DNA of 64,000 nt from Martinezella tropici (GTDB lineage Bacteria > Pseudomonadota > Alphaproteobacteria > Rhizobiales > Rhizobiaceae). The stretch lies in the NCBI RefSeq assembly GCF_008370325.1, contig NZ_VNIP01000004.1:310001-374000 (forward strand), written 5' to 3'. The notes under the pieces were generated by a model that had not been told where the DNA came from, ran no database searches, and saw nothing but the letters and a program-made list of their open reading frames with translations. Both the position numbers and the translations under genes were made by a program. Shown piece by piece: positions 42,020 through 50,711 of this stretch (positions are counted from its first letter, which is position 1; every line of letters starts with the position of its first letter).

Positions 42020-42134
42020 GAAGCCATGCCCGAAGAGAAGGTTGCGGATGAACTCGTTTCGTTTCAACGCATAAAAATCCGGCAAGGGCTGCTCTTCGCC
42101 TCCCTTGCCGGTTAGGTGGGAAAGTGATCCCTGA

Positions 42135-43472
42135 TCAATTGCGCAGATATTCCTCCATGGAATCATCGAGCGCATCGACCCAGGGCGTATGGTGCTTCGG
42201 CGACATGTTGCCGGTCATCAGTGAGCGATAGGCATGGTCGCGGAAGCCCATGATGTTTTCCGCCTTGTGGTGCTCCCACTCCATGAAGGTCTTGTTCGTG
42301 CCTTCGATATCGAAGCTCGGATAATCCGTCTCGGCAAGCAGCTCCTTCACATAGTCGCCCTGATACCAGATCATCTGTTCGGCATCCTCGAGCGTCTCCT
42401 CGCGGGCGCGCCACTTGTCGAAATTCGCCTGCAGCTCACCCTCCGGAGGCAGCTTGATGCGACCCATGATGACATCGCGCGCCCACCAGGCCTGCACGTC
42501 GAACATGTTGAAGGTGTAGAATTGATCCTGCATGCCGATGTAGAAGAGCTGCGGGTTCCCGTCGAAAATCACGCCCTTGTAGAGGTGGTCGGCCCAGAGG
42601 CGATTGGCCGTCTTCAGGCGAAGGTCATCGGGCAGGAACGGAAAGTGATGCTGATATCCGGTGCAAAGGATCAGCGCGTCGACATCCTTCGATGAGCCAT
42701 CGGCAAAATATGCCGTCTTGTTCTCCAGCCGCGTCAGCAGCGGCCGCTCCTCGAAATTCTCGGGCCATTTGAAGCCCATCGGCTTGGAGCGATAGCTCGT
42801 GGTGACGGATTTCGCCCCGTATTTCCAGCATTGCGAACCGATATCTTCGGCCGAATAGCTGCGGCCAACGATCAGCACATCCTTGCCCTTGAACTCCAGC
42901 GCGTCGCGAAAATCATGGGCATGCAGCACGCGGCCATTGAAGGTCTTTACCCCTTCGAAATAGGGCACGTTCGGCGTCGAGAAGTGACCTGAGGCGACGA
43001 CGACATAGTCGAACTCCTCGTCATACATCCTGTCCTGCGTGCGATCATGCGCCGTCACCGTGAACTTCCTGGTGGCGCCGTCGAAACGCACCATTCGCAC
43101 GGGCGTGCTGAAGCGCACCCATTTGCGCACGTCGGCCTTCTCGACACGGCCCTTGATATAGTCCCAGAGCACGGCACGCGGCGGATAGGAGGCAATCGGC
43201 TTGCCGAAATGCTCTTCGAAGGAATAATCGGCAAATTCCAGGCATTCCTTCGGGCCGTTCGACCAAAGATAGCGATACATGCTGCCATGGACGGGTTCGC
43301 CATATTCATCGAGGCCCGTGCGCCAGGTATAGTTCCAAAGGCCGCCCCAATCCGCCTGCTTTTCGAAGCAGACGACTTCCGGGATATCAGCACCCTTCTT
43401 TGCGGCCGATTGAAAGGCCCTTAGCTGGGCAAGGCCCGAAGGGCCGGCACCGATAACGGCAACTCGTGTCAT
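42135..43472 (-). CDS. tmm: trimethylamine monooxygenase
   Basis: 445 residues, matching bacterial flavin-containing monooxygenases of the Tmm type, which oxidise trimethylamine to TMAO with NADPH and O2. FAD site [14 protein letters not shown] is at residues 4-17. Strings such as [19 protein letters not shown] and [14 protein letters not shown] are characteristic of Tmm. The NADPH site is [14 protein letters not shown] near residue 200, and the FMO motif is [11 protein letters not shown]. Ribosome site AAGGGGA. It is the last gene of the unit dmmDABC-tmm and feeds Tdm. Confidence 0.93.
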   Translation of the reverse strand: MTRVAVIGAGPSGLAQLRAFQSAAKKGADIPEVVCFEKQADWGGLWNYTWRTGLDEYGEPVHGSMYRYLWSNGPKECLEFADYSFEEHFGKPIASYPPRAVLWDYIKGRVEKADVRKWVRFSTPVRMVRFDGATRKFTVTAHDRTQDRMYDEEFDYVVVASGHFSTPNVPYFEGVKTFNGRVLHAHDFRDALEFKGKDVLIVGRSYSAEDIGSQCWKYGAKSVTTSYRSKPMGFKWPENFEERPLLTRLENKTAYFADGSSKDVDALILCTGYQHHFPFLPDDLRLKTANRLWADHLYKGVIFDGNPQLFYIGMQDQFYTFNMFDVQAWWARDVIMGRIKLPPEGELQANFDKWRAREETLEDAEQMIWYQGDYVKELLAETDYPSFDIEGTNKTFMEWEHHKAENIMGFRDHAYRSLMTGNMSPKHHTPWVDALDDSMEEYLRN

Positions 43473-43540
43473 GTGGCATTCCCCTTCTCGATTCTATCAA
43501 AGTTCTTATTGCATGCAGTCGTTTCGCGCCGCGTCCGGCA

Positions 43541-44581
43541 TCAATCCGGGAAGATGCCGGGGCTGGTGGGCGCGCCGTCGTCATATCGCGAAAGCCAGTC
43601 GATCGTGGTCTGGCGGAAGCGCGTTAGGGCCTTGTAGTCGATAAGCTCGGGCGGCAGCGTCTTCAGCACACGCGGGAAGCGGCGCGCCCATTTCGGCACG
43701 GTGACGAGCTCGTTCATGTTCATCAAATAGCAACGGATGACGAAGAGGATGGCGTTCGAGCGCGGCAGACGCCACAGGCTCTGCAGCTCGACACGCAGAT
43801 GCACCTTTTCGCCGACATTGTCCGGCGTCACCGTGGTGCGGTCCGGACCCCATTTCGGATAGTTTTCAGGACTGGTATCGAGGCGCGGATTGATCGTCAT
43901 CGTCCAGTTGAACCGGCGGGTCGGCTTGCCCAGCTGCAGGTTCAAGAGGAATTTGAGCGCGCGGTCGAAGACGCCGATCTGGTGGGCAAGCGGCACCGGC
44001 CCGTGCCATTCCATGAAATTCATGCCGATATCGAAATCGAGCGACCAGTCGGCCTGGGTAGTGACCATGCCCGCATCCATCCAGAGATTGCCGTCGCGCT
44101 GGTCGACGATGCAGAAATCGCCCTGCGCCTGGCGGGTGATGTATTCGAAAGGTTCGTAAGGCAGCGTCGACGCATCACCCAACGTAAAGGTGTCGTCGAT
44201 GCCAAGGGGACGATTGATCCAGCGCCACTGGTCGCCATTCTTGATGAGCGTGAAATGTTCGGGATAGCCGGCCGCCTGCTCTTCCATCAGCAGTTCCAGC
44301 GTATCCCATTGCGCGGACATCATATGCGGCAGCGCCTGATAGCGCAGCGGATCTTCCTTCAGCACCAGAGCCCGGTCGTGCATCTCGGCGACATAGTGTT
44401 CATCGACGTCGATGAGGCTTTCGTAGACCGTGTTCTTCCGCCCCTTCACATGCGGTTCCATGTTGACCGAATACATGTATTCGTCACGATCGAAGGGGAA
44501 CGGGAAACGCCTGATATTTTCCGGACTGTTGCGGTAGCTGAAATCGTCCCTGAACGTTTCCTGCTTAAAGGCGATTGCCAT
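43541..44581 (-). CDS. dmmC: dimethylamine monooxygenase haem-binding subunit (DUF3445)
   Basis: 346 residues of the haem-dependent oxidative N-demethylase family (DUF3445). Typical stretches are NPRLDTSPENYPKWGPDR near residue 230 and HLRVELQSLWRLPRSNAILFVIRCY near residue 265. It demethylates dimethylamine to methylamine and formaldehyde with electrons from the reductase encoded next to it. Good AGGAG site. Subunit letters are assigned by matching the gene order here (GcvT-like, zinc-ribbon, reductase, DUF3445) to the published operon name dmmDABC, so the letter is less certain than the function. Confidence 0.85.
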   Translation of the reverse strand: MAIAFKQETFRDDFSYRNSPENIRRFPFPFDRDEYMYSVNMEPHVKGRKNTVYESLIDVDEHYVAEMHDRALVLKEDPLRYQALPHMMSAQWDTLELLMEEQAAGYPEHFTLIKNGDQWRWINRPLGIDDTFTLGDASTLPYEPFEYITRQAQGDFCIVDQRDGNLWMDAGMVTTQADWSLDFDIGMNFMEWHGPVPLAHQIGVFDRALKFLLNLQLGKPTRRFNWTMTINPRLDTSPENYPKWGPDRTTVTPDNVGEKVHLRVELQSLWRLPRSNAILFVIRCYLMNMNELVTVPKWARRFPRVLKTLPPELIDYKALTRFRQTTIDWLSRYDDGAPTSPGIFPD

Positions 44582-44610
44582 GTCCGTTCTCCTGAATATC
44601 GGTTGAGTGC

Positions 44611-45576
44611 CTAAAGGTCGAGATGCAGCGCGCTTCCTTCGAAACGGGAGACGCAGATCATCACCTTTCGGCCCGAGGCCTTTTCTTCGTCGGTCAGATA
44701 GACGTCATTGTGCAGAAGCTTGCCGTCGCAGACGGCAACTCCCGTCTCGCATTGCCCGCAGGCGCCCCCGCGGCAGAGGAAGGGCGCATCGATGCCGGCA
44801 GCCTCGATCGCCTCCAGCATGCTCTCATGATGGCCAACGTGAACGGTCTTGCCGGACCGCGTCAGCGTGATGGAGAAGGGCTTGCCGGGCTGCGACGACA
44901 GGAAGCGTTCGGAATGCAGGTTCTGTTCCGGCCAGCCGGCCTCGATGCCCGTTTTCAACACGCCGTCGATCATGCCGGCCGGGCCGCACACATAGAGATG
45001 CGTGCCAAGCGGCTGACTTTCGAGCAGACGTGCCACAGGGATGAAATTGCGATCCGCATCGCAGTAGATCTTTATGCGCTGCGAACCATATTGCTCGACA
45101 AGCTCGCGGCAATAGGCGCCGCGATCGAGTGAACGCACGGCATAATGCAGCTCGAAGTTCGCGCCCTCGCGCGAGAACTGCTGCATCATCGCGATGAACG
45201 GCGTAATGCCGATGCCGCCGGCAATCAGCAGGTGCTTGCGCCCGCGCCAGTCCGGCTGGAAGAGATTGACGGGATAGCTGACCTTCAGCTCGTCACCCTC
45301 CCTTACCTTCTCATGCATGAAGGCGGAACCGCCACGCGATTCCTCGACGCGCAACACGCTGATCTCATAGGCCGAGCAATCATGCGGCGGTGACATCAAA
45401 GAGTAGGCGTTGCGACGCACATGCCCTTCATCATTCATCGAGACGATGACATGCGCGCCTCCCGAAAAATAAGGCATCGGCGCGCCGTCGAGACGCTCGA
45501 AGCGGAAGCGCTTGACGCGATCGGCGACGGGCGTCACCTTCGCGACACGAACCGGAATTTCCGTACCACCGCTCAC
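44611..45576 (-). CDS. dmmB: dimethylamine monooxygenase reductase subunit (FMN/2Fe-2S, PDR/VanB type)
   Basis: 321 residues. N-terminal flavin domain with RRNAYSLMSPP (FMN phosphate binding RxYSL-type) near residue 55, NAD-binding LLIAGGIGITPFIAMMQQ near residue 115 and CGPAGMID near residue 205. The C-terminal plant-type ferredoxin domain has ligands in CRGGACGQC plus a fourth Cys in MICVSRF. It passes electrons from NAD(P)H to the haem subunit. It overlaps dmmA by 4 bases. Confidence 0.9.
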   Translation of the reverse strand: MSGGTEIPVRVAKVTPVADRVKRFRFERLDGAPMPYFSGGAHVIVSMNDEGHVRRNAYSLMSPPHDCSAYEISVLRVEESRGGSAFMHEKVREGDELKVSYPVNLFQPDWRGRKHLLIAGGIGITPFIAMMQQFSREGANFELHYAVRSLDRGAYCRELVEQYGSQRIKIYCDADRNFIPVARLLESQPLGTHLYVCGPAGMIDGVLKTGIEAGWPEQNLHSERFLSSQPGKPFSITLTRSGKTVHVGHHESMLEAIEAAGIDAPFLCRGGACGQCETGVAVCDGKLLHNDVYLTDEEKASGRKVMICVSRFEGSALHLDL

Positions 45577-46178
45577 AGGAACAACTCCTCGGGATCAGGC
45601 GCCGTGCCCGGTTCTTCCGCATCGACGTTGACGCCCTGGAAGGCGCCGAGACGACGCGAGTAGTGGTCGCGCACCAGAAGCGGCAGACCGCAATGGCTGC
45701 AATTGAACGGACTATGGGTTACATCGTCGGTGATGCCCTTGCAGTGGACGCATTGCACGCGGCGGGCCAGGGAGCCGCGATGTTCGGTCATGATCGAGGC
45801 ATGATCCATGCCGTAATCGAGCGCCACCATCATCGCCTGGCCGATAAAGCCCTCGGTCCCGGCGATGTAAAGCCGCGTGCCCATATGCGCCGTCGCAAGC
45901 GAGCCTTTCAGGCGGAAAAGCAGTGTCGCGATCGTCGGCGCCGTGAAGAACATGTCGGCACCCAGCCTGCGCAGAGCCGCATCATGACCCTTGCCCTGCG
46001 AGCGGCGCGCGACATAGAGCACTTCGCTGCGCGACAGAATGGTATCGTCAAGCCCGGCCATCTGGTCGAGGAGGGCGTTGGCCCCCTCGCCTTCCAGTGC
46101 AAACAGATGCCGCCGAGCATGCGGCTGGATGGAGAGACCCTTATAGACCGGTCGGCTCTTGATGCCTTCGACAAGCAT
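45573..46178 (-). CDS. dmmA: dimethylamine monooxygenase subunit, DmmA family, C-terminal zinc ribbon
   Basis: 201 residues from the ATG at 46178 with AAGGAGG upstream. The N-terminal two-thirds has alternating strand/helix segments (LYIAGTEGFIGQAMMVALDYG). The C terminus has two CxxC pairs (CVHC ... CSHC, 14 residues apart), the expected zinc ribbon. Homologues are an essential small subunit of dimethylamine monooxygenase. Position between the GcvT-like gene and the reductase agrees. Confidence 0.82.
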   Translation of the reverse strand: MLVEGIKSRPVYKGLSIQPHARRHLFALEGEGANALLDQMAGLDDTILSRSEVLYVARRSQGKGHDAALRRLGADMFFTAPTIATLLFRLKGSLATAHMGTRLYIAGTEGFIGQAMMVALDYGMDHASIMTEHRGSLARRVQCVHCKGITDDVTHSPFNCSHCGLPLLVRDHYSRRLGAFQGVNVDAEEPGTAPDPEELFL

Positions 46179-46188
46179 GAGCGCCTCC

Positions 46189-47322
46189 TTAGCCGATGGC
46201 CGTCCTCTTTTTCTTTTCCGGATCGTCGAACGGCAGCGTGTGGGCAATCGCGCTCGCCTTCAGACTCTTGCCTCGCACTTCGAGCCTCGTCCCCTGCACG
46301 GCCTTGTCGACGTCGAGACGGGCGATCGCCATCGATTTCCCGGTGAGTGTCGAATAGCAGGGGCAGGTGATGACACCGACCTTTTCGCCCTCGGCATAGA
46401 CCTCGTCGCCGAGATCGGCCGGGCCGTCGGCATCGATCAGCATGCCGAAGATCTTGAAGCGCTCCTTGCCCTTGAGGCGCGCATGTTCCTCGGCACCGCG
46501 GAAGCCGGTCTTGCCGGGGCTAACGGTGAAGTCGAGGCCGAGTTCCCACAGGCTGTCGCCGGGCGGCTGGTCGGCAAAAGGATACATCTGCGAGTTATCA
46601 TAGGGATAAAAGAGCAGGTAGCTTTCGACCCGCAGCATGTCGAGGACGCTAAAGCAGCAGGGAATAATCCCCATCTCCTCGCCTTCCGCGACGATGCGAT
46701 CCCAGACCATCGGCGCATCCTGGCCACGAACAAAGATCTCATAACCGCGCTCGCCGGTATAGCCGGTGCGCGAGATCATCACTGGCGCGCCGAACAGCGT
46801 CGTCTGCATGTGATGGAAGTATTTGAGGTCGCGGATCCCAGGCACGTATTTGGCGAGATAATCGACCGCGACGGGTCCCTGCAGCGACAGATCGTGCAGA
46901 TCGTCGTCGAAGAGGACGGCACAGTTGCGGCCGGCGGCCTGCTTGACGAGTTCCTCGTGGCCGGAGCCCGAACCATGCACCAGCATCCAGGAATTCGGTC
47001 CCGTGCGGTAGACGATGCAGTCGTCGGTGAAGTAACCGCGATCGTTGAGCATGGCGGCATAAACCGAGCGGCCGGGATAGATCTTGGACATGTCGCGGGT
47101 GGTGATATAGTCGAGCACGGCAATGGCGTGCGGCCCGACCAGATGCACCTTCTTGAGGCCGGAAACATCCATGATGCCAGCCTTGGTGCGGATCGCGACA
47201 TGCTCCTGCGACATGTCCTTGTCGTAGGTCCAGGCGGTTCCCATGCCGCTCCAGTCCTCGAGCTTCGATCCGAGAGCACGGTGCCGGTCCGCCAAGGCGG
47301 AGAAACGCCACGATAATGCCAT
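46189..47322 (-). CDS. dmmD: GcvT-like tetrahydrofolate-dependent aminomethyltransferase of the dimethylamine operon
   Basis: 377 residues, GcvT fold: AGIMDVSGLKKVHLVGPHAIAVLDYI at residues 48-73, LQGPVAVDYLAKY, ISRTGYTGERGYEIF near residue 205, and FRGAEEHARLKGKERFKIFGMLID near residue 295. It is first of the dmm genes and probably traps the formaldehyde released by demethylation as methylene-tetrahydrofolate, like the C-terminal half of Tdm. Its promoter region contains a clear -35/-10 pair and an operator-like box. Confidence 0.8.
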   Translation of the reverse strand: MALSWRFSALADRHRALGSKLEDWSGMGTAWTYDKDMSQEHVAIRTKAGIMDVSGLKKVHLVGPHAIAVLDYITTRDMSKIYPGRSVYAAMLNDRGYFTDDCIVYRTGPNSWMLVHGSGSGHEELVKQAAGRNCAVLFDDDLHDLSLQGPVAVDYLAKYVPGIRDLKYFHHMQTTLFGAPVMISRTGYTGERGYEIFVRGQDAPMVWDRIVAEGEEMGIIPCCFSVLDMLRVESYLLFYPYDNSQMYPFADQPPGDSLWELGLDFTVSPGKTGFRGAEEHARLKGKERFKIFGMLIDADGPADLGDEVYAEGEKVGVITCPCYSTLTGKSMAIARLDVDKAVQGTRLEVRGKSLKASAIAHTLPFDDPEKKKRTAIG

Positions 47323-47345
47323 TTCGTTCCCTCTTTTTCTTCTAT

Positions 47346-47390
47346 GGAATATTTATTTCCTGACTATAATCGTCTTTCCTGCCTTGGCAA
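47346..47390 (-). promoter_or_regulatory. internal promoter and operator for dmmDABC-tmm
   Basis: Reading on the minus strand: TTGCCA (47385-47390), 16-base spacer, TATAGT (47363-47368), then the palindrome GGAAATAAATATTCC (47346-47360) at the expected transcription start. A protein on that box would act as a repressor. It lies in the 111-bp gap after folD, so the dmm-tmm genes can be expressed apart from the mgs-gmaS genes. Confidence 0.55.
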
Positions 47391-47433
47391 GCCGATCCGA
47401 GGGTTTTTCTCAACCTCCGAATCGTGTTTTCGC

Positions 47434-48339
47434 TCAAAACTTCGGCGGTTTTTTATCCGCAGCACGATGGGCAGCGATGACGGTATTGGCCATCAGCATG
47501 GCGATCGTCATAGGGCCGACACCGCCCGGAACCGGCGTGATCGCTCCGGCAACGTCAGAGGCTTCCGCATAGGCGACGTCGCCCACCAGCCGGCTCTTGC
47601 CCTCGCCGCGCTCAGGGGCCGCGATCCGGTTGATGCCGACATCGATGACAGTCGCACCGGGCTTCACCCAATCCGCCTTGACCATCTCCGGACGGCCGAC
47701 GGCCGCCACCAGAATATCGGCACCGCGTGCAACGGAGGCGAGATCCTTCGTTCGCGAATGCGCCGTCGTGACCGTCGCATTGGCAGAAAGCAGCAATTGC
47801 GCCATCGGCTTGCCGAACAGGTTGGAGCGGCCGATGACCACGGCATTGAGACCCGAGAGATCCTCGCCATGCACCCGGCGCACCAGAAGCATGGCGCCGG
47901 CCGGTGTGCAGGAGATCAGCCCGGTTTCGAGATCGCCGGTTGCCAGCTTGCCGGCATTGACGACATGCAGGCCGTCGACATCCTTGTCTGGCTTGATCGA
48001 CTGGATGATCGCATCGGAATTCAGATGCTTCGGCAGCGGCAGCTGTACGAGAATGCCGTGGATGGACGGATCGTCGTTCAGCGAGGCCACCAAGCCAGTC
48101 AGCTCACCTTGCGTCGTCTCGGCCGGCAGGGTGTGCTGGATGGAGTTGAAGCCGCATTCCTTGGCCATTTTACTCTTGGAATTCACATAGGCGTGGCTGG
48201 CCGGATCGTCACCGACGATGACGACCGCAAGCCCGGTCTTCACACCGGCCTCAGCCTCAAGTCCCGCCGCCGCAGCCTTCACAGCCTCGATCACCGAAGC
48301 CGCCGCTTGTCTCCCGTCGATCACTGTCGCGAGCGCCAT
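47434..48339 (-). CDS. folD: bifunctional methylene-THF dehydrogenase / methenyl-THF cyclohydrolase
   Basis: 301 residues. Oxidises 5,10-methylene-THF to 10-formyl-THF with NADP+. FolD landmarks: [17 protein letters not shown] near residue 54 (catalytic Lys), [10 protein letters not shown] near residue 100, PCTP-region counterpart [15 protein letters not shown], the NADP loop [17 protein letters not shown] near residue 165, and the C-terminal [15 protein letters not shown]. In this cluster it oxidises C1 units from Tdm, Dmm and Mgd. Three bases after purU. Confidence 0.95.
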   Translation of the reverse strand: MALATVIDGRQAAASVIEAVKAAAAGLEAEAGVKTGLAVVIVGDDPASHAYVNSKSKMAKECGFNSIQHTLPAETTQGELTGLVASLNDDPSIHGILVQLPLPKHLNSDAIIQSIKPDKDVDGLHVVNAGKLATGDLETGLISCTPAGAMLLVRRVHGEDLSGLNAVVIGRSNLFGKPMAQLLLSANATVTTAHSRTKDLASVARGADILVAAVGRPEMVKADWVKPGATVIDVGINRIAAPERGEGKSRLVGDVAYAEASDVAGAITPVPGGVGPMTIAMLMANTVIAAHRAADKKPPKF

Positions 48340-48342
48340 TGT

Positions 48343-49227
48343 TCACCCCATGCGCTCGGATGCGTAGGATCCCGGGCTTGCCGGGAAGACGACGGTGCGG
48401 TTGCCGTTGAGGAAGGTGCGGAAGTGGATATGCGCATGGATGGCGCGCGCTAACACCTGGCTCTCGACGTCGCGGCCGATCGAGACGTAATCATCGGCCG
48501 ATTGTGCATGCGTGATGCGGGCCGTGTCCTGCTCGATGATCGGACCCTCGTCGAGATCGGCCGTCACATAATGCGCCGTCGCGCCGATCAGCTTCACGCC
48601 GCGCTCATAGGCCTGCTTATAAGGGTTGGCGCCCTTGAAGGACGGCAGGAAGGAATGGTGGATGTTGATGATGCGGCCCGACATCTTCCGGCACAGCGCA
48701 TCCGACAGCACCTGCATGTAGCGGGCGAGCACGACGAGCTCGGTGCCGGTCTGCTCGACCAGTTCCAGAAGCTGGGCTTCGGCCTGCGGCTTGTTGTCCT
48801 TCGTCACCTTGATGTGGTGGAAGGGGATGTCGTGATTGACGACGACCTTCTGGTAGTCGAAATGGTTGGAGACGACGCCGACGATGTCGATCGGCAAGGC
48901 ACCGATCTTCCAGCGATAGAGCAGATCGTTGAGGCAATGGCCGAAGCGCGAGACCATGAGCAGCACCTTCATGCGCTTCTTGGCATCGTGGATTTCTGAA
49001 ACCATGGCGAACTTCTCGGCGATCGGCTTGAAGCCTTCGGCGAGTGCCGGTCCGCCGACGCCTTCTTCGGAGATGAAGGAGACGCGCATGAAGAACTTGC
49101 CGGTGTCGAGATCGTCGAACTGGCTGGAATCGACGATGTTGCAGCCCTGCTCGGCCAGGTAATTCGAGATCGCCGCGACGATCCCTCGCGTCGACTTGCA
49201 CGTCACTGTCAATACATAGCTCGTCAT
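48343..49227 (-). CDS. purU: formyltetrahydrofolate deformylase
   Basis: 294 residues from ATG 49227 with GAGGAAG upstream. N-terminal ACT domain (YVLTVTCKSTRGIVAAISNYL) and C-terminal formyltransferase-like domain with INIHHSFLPSFKGANPY (catalytic Asn-His region) and GATAHYVTADLDEGPII (Asp). It releases formate from 10-formyl-THF and regenerates THF. Its location with folD indicates a dedicated C1 disposal route for methylated amines rather than purine synthesis. Confidence 0.94.
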   Translation of the reverse strand: MTSYVLTVTCKSTRGIVAAISNYLAEQGCNIVDSSQFDDLDTGKFFMRVSFISEEGVGGPALAEGFKPIAEKFAMVSEIHDAKKRMKVLLMVSRFGHCLNDLLYRWKIGALPIDIVGVVSNHFDYQKVVVNHDIPFHHIKVTKDNKPQAEAQLLELVEQTGTELVVLARYMQVLSDALCRKMSGRIINIHHSFLPSFKGANPYKQAYERGVKLIGATAHYVTADLDEGPIIEQDTARITHAQSADDYVSIGRDVESQVLARAIHAHIHFRTFLNGNRTVVFPASPGSYASERMG

Positions 49228-49326
49228 GGTGATCTTCCTCTGCCGTCCACGGCCAGAAACCCGCCGTCGCGCCGAAGCATCCCGCTCCGGCGCATGTGCC
49301 AATTCAGGCATTTGTTCGCCCTGCAC

Positions 49327-50634
49327 TCAGATATCGAGCGTGCTGTCGCGCTCCCACTGCGTGAAATGCGAGCAGTAGGCGTTCCATTCCTGATGCTTGA
49401 GCTTCAGATAGGCTTCGGAGAACTCCGAACCGATCGCCTGCTTCAGCCCCTCGTCCTCGTCATAGGCCCGCAGAGCATCGAGAAGATTGAGCGGCAGTCG
49501 TGGTGCATTCTTCACGAGATGCCCCTCCGCATACATGTCGATATCGTGATGCGGTCCGGGATCGGCCCGGCTGCGCAGGCCGTCAAGACCCGCGGCGATG
49601 ATGACCGCCTGCAGCAGATAGGGATTGACCGCACCATCGGGCAGGCGCAGCTCGAAGCGGCCGGGACCGGGTACGCGCACCATGTGGGTCCGGTTGTTGC
49701 CGGTCCATGTCACGGTGTTGGGAGACCAGGTGGCCCCCGACGTCGTGCGCGGCGCATTGATGCGCTTGTAGGAATTGACGGTCGGATTGGTGATCGCCGC
49801 CAGCGACGAGGCATGTTTCATGATGCCGCCGAGGAAGTGCTTGCCCTCGGCCGACAAGCCAAATTCGGCTTCCCTGTCGGCGAAGACGTTGGTCCTGCCG
49901 TCATTGCTCCACACCGAAATGTGGCAATGGCAGCCGTTGCCCGTCAGACCCTTGAAGGGCTTTGGCATGAACGTCGCCCTGAGGCCATGCTTCTCGGCGA
50001 CCGACTTGACCATGAACTTGAAGAAGGAGTGCTTGTCGGCCGTCTTCAGCGCATCGTCGAACTCCCAGTTCATCTCGAACTGGCCGTTGGCATCCTCGTG
50101 GTCGTTCTGATAGGCGCCCCAGCCGAGTTCGAGCATATAGTCGCAGATCTCGGCGATGACGTCGTAGCGGCGCATGACGGCCTGCTGGTCGTAGCAGGGC
50201 TTTTCAGCGGTATCGTATTCGTCTGAGATTTTCGAGCCATCGGCGGTGATGAGAAAGAATTCGGCCTCTACGCCGGTCTTGACGCGCTTGCCTTCGGCCT
50301 CGGCTTGGCTGACGAGCTTCTTCAGCACATTGCGCGGCGCCTGGGCAACGATCTCACCATCCATCATCAAATCGGCAGCAACCCAGGCAACCTCTTTCTT
50401 CCATGGGAGCTGGATGACGGAGGATGGGTCAGGCACGGCGAAAAGATCGGGATGGGCAGGTGTCATGTCGAGCCAGGTTGCAAAACCGGCAAAGCCCGCC
50501 CCGTCTTCCTGCATGCCGGCGATCGCCTGCGCCGGCACCAGCTTGGCGCGCTGACCGGAAAAAAGATCAGTATAGCTGATCATGAAATATTTGATGCCTT
50601 TGTCCTTTGCAAAGGCAGCAAGATCCAGTGTCAT
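49327..50634 (-). CDS. gmaS: gamma-glutamylmethylamide synthetase (glutamine synthetase family)
   Basis: 435 residues from the ATG at 50634. Ligates methylamine to the gamma-carboxyl of glutamate with ATP. Glutamine-synthetase landmarks: TGVEAEFFLI near residue 132, NDHEDANGQFEMNWEF near residue 190 (metal Glu residues), GNGCHCHISVW near residue 246, and RVPGPGRFELRLPDGAVNPYL near residue 335. Sequence style and length match GmaS rather than ammonia-specific GS, and the genes mgsABC follow upstream in the same operon. Confidence 0.9.
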   Translation of the reverse strand: MTLDLAAFAKDKGIKYFMISYTDLFSGQRAKLVPAQAIAGMQEDGAGFAGFATWLDMTPAHPDLFAVPDPSSVIQLPWKKEVAWVAADLMMDGEIVAQAPRNVLKKLVSQAEAEGKRVKTGVEAEFFLITADGSKISDEYDTAEKPCYDQQAVMRRYDVIAEICDYMLELGWGAYQNDHEDANGQFEMNWEFDDALKTADKHSFFKFMVKSVAEKHGLRATFMPKPFKGLTGNGCHCHISVWSNDGRTNVFADREAEFGLSAEGKHFLGGIMKHASSLAAITNPTVNSYKRINAPRTTSGATWSPNTVTWTGNNRTHMVRVPGPGRFELRLPDGAVNPYLLQAVIIAAGLDGLRSRADPGPHHDIDMYAEGHLVKNAPRLPLNLLDALRAYDEDEGLKQAIGSEFSEAYLKLKHQEWNAYCSHFTQWERDSTLDI

Positions 50635-50711
50635 TCTCGTTCCCCTTTGGATTTCTTCGAGACACTTCGATGATGCATGCGACGGCCGGGCCTTTCGGTC
50701 CGGCTGGTAAG

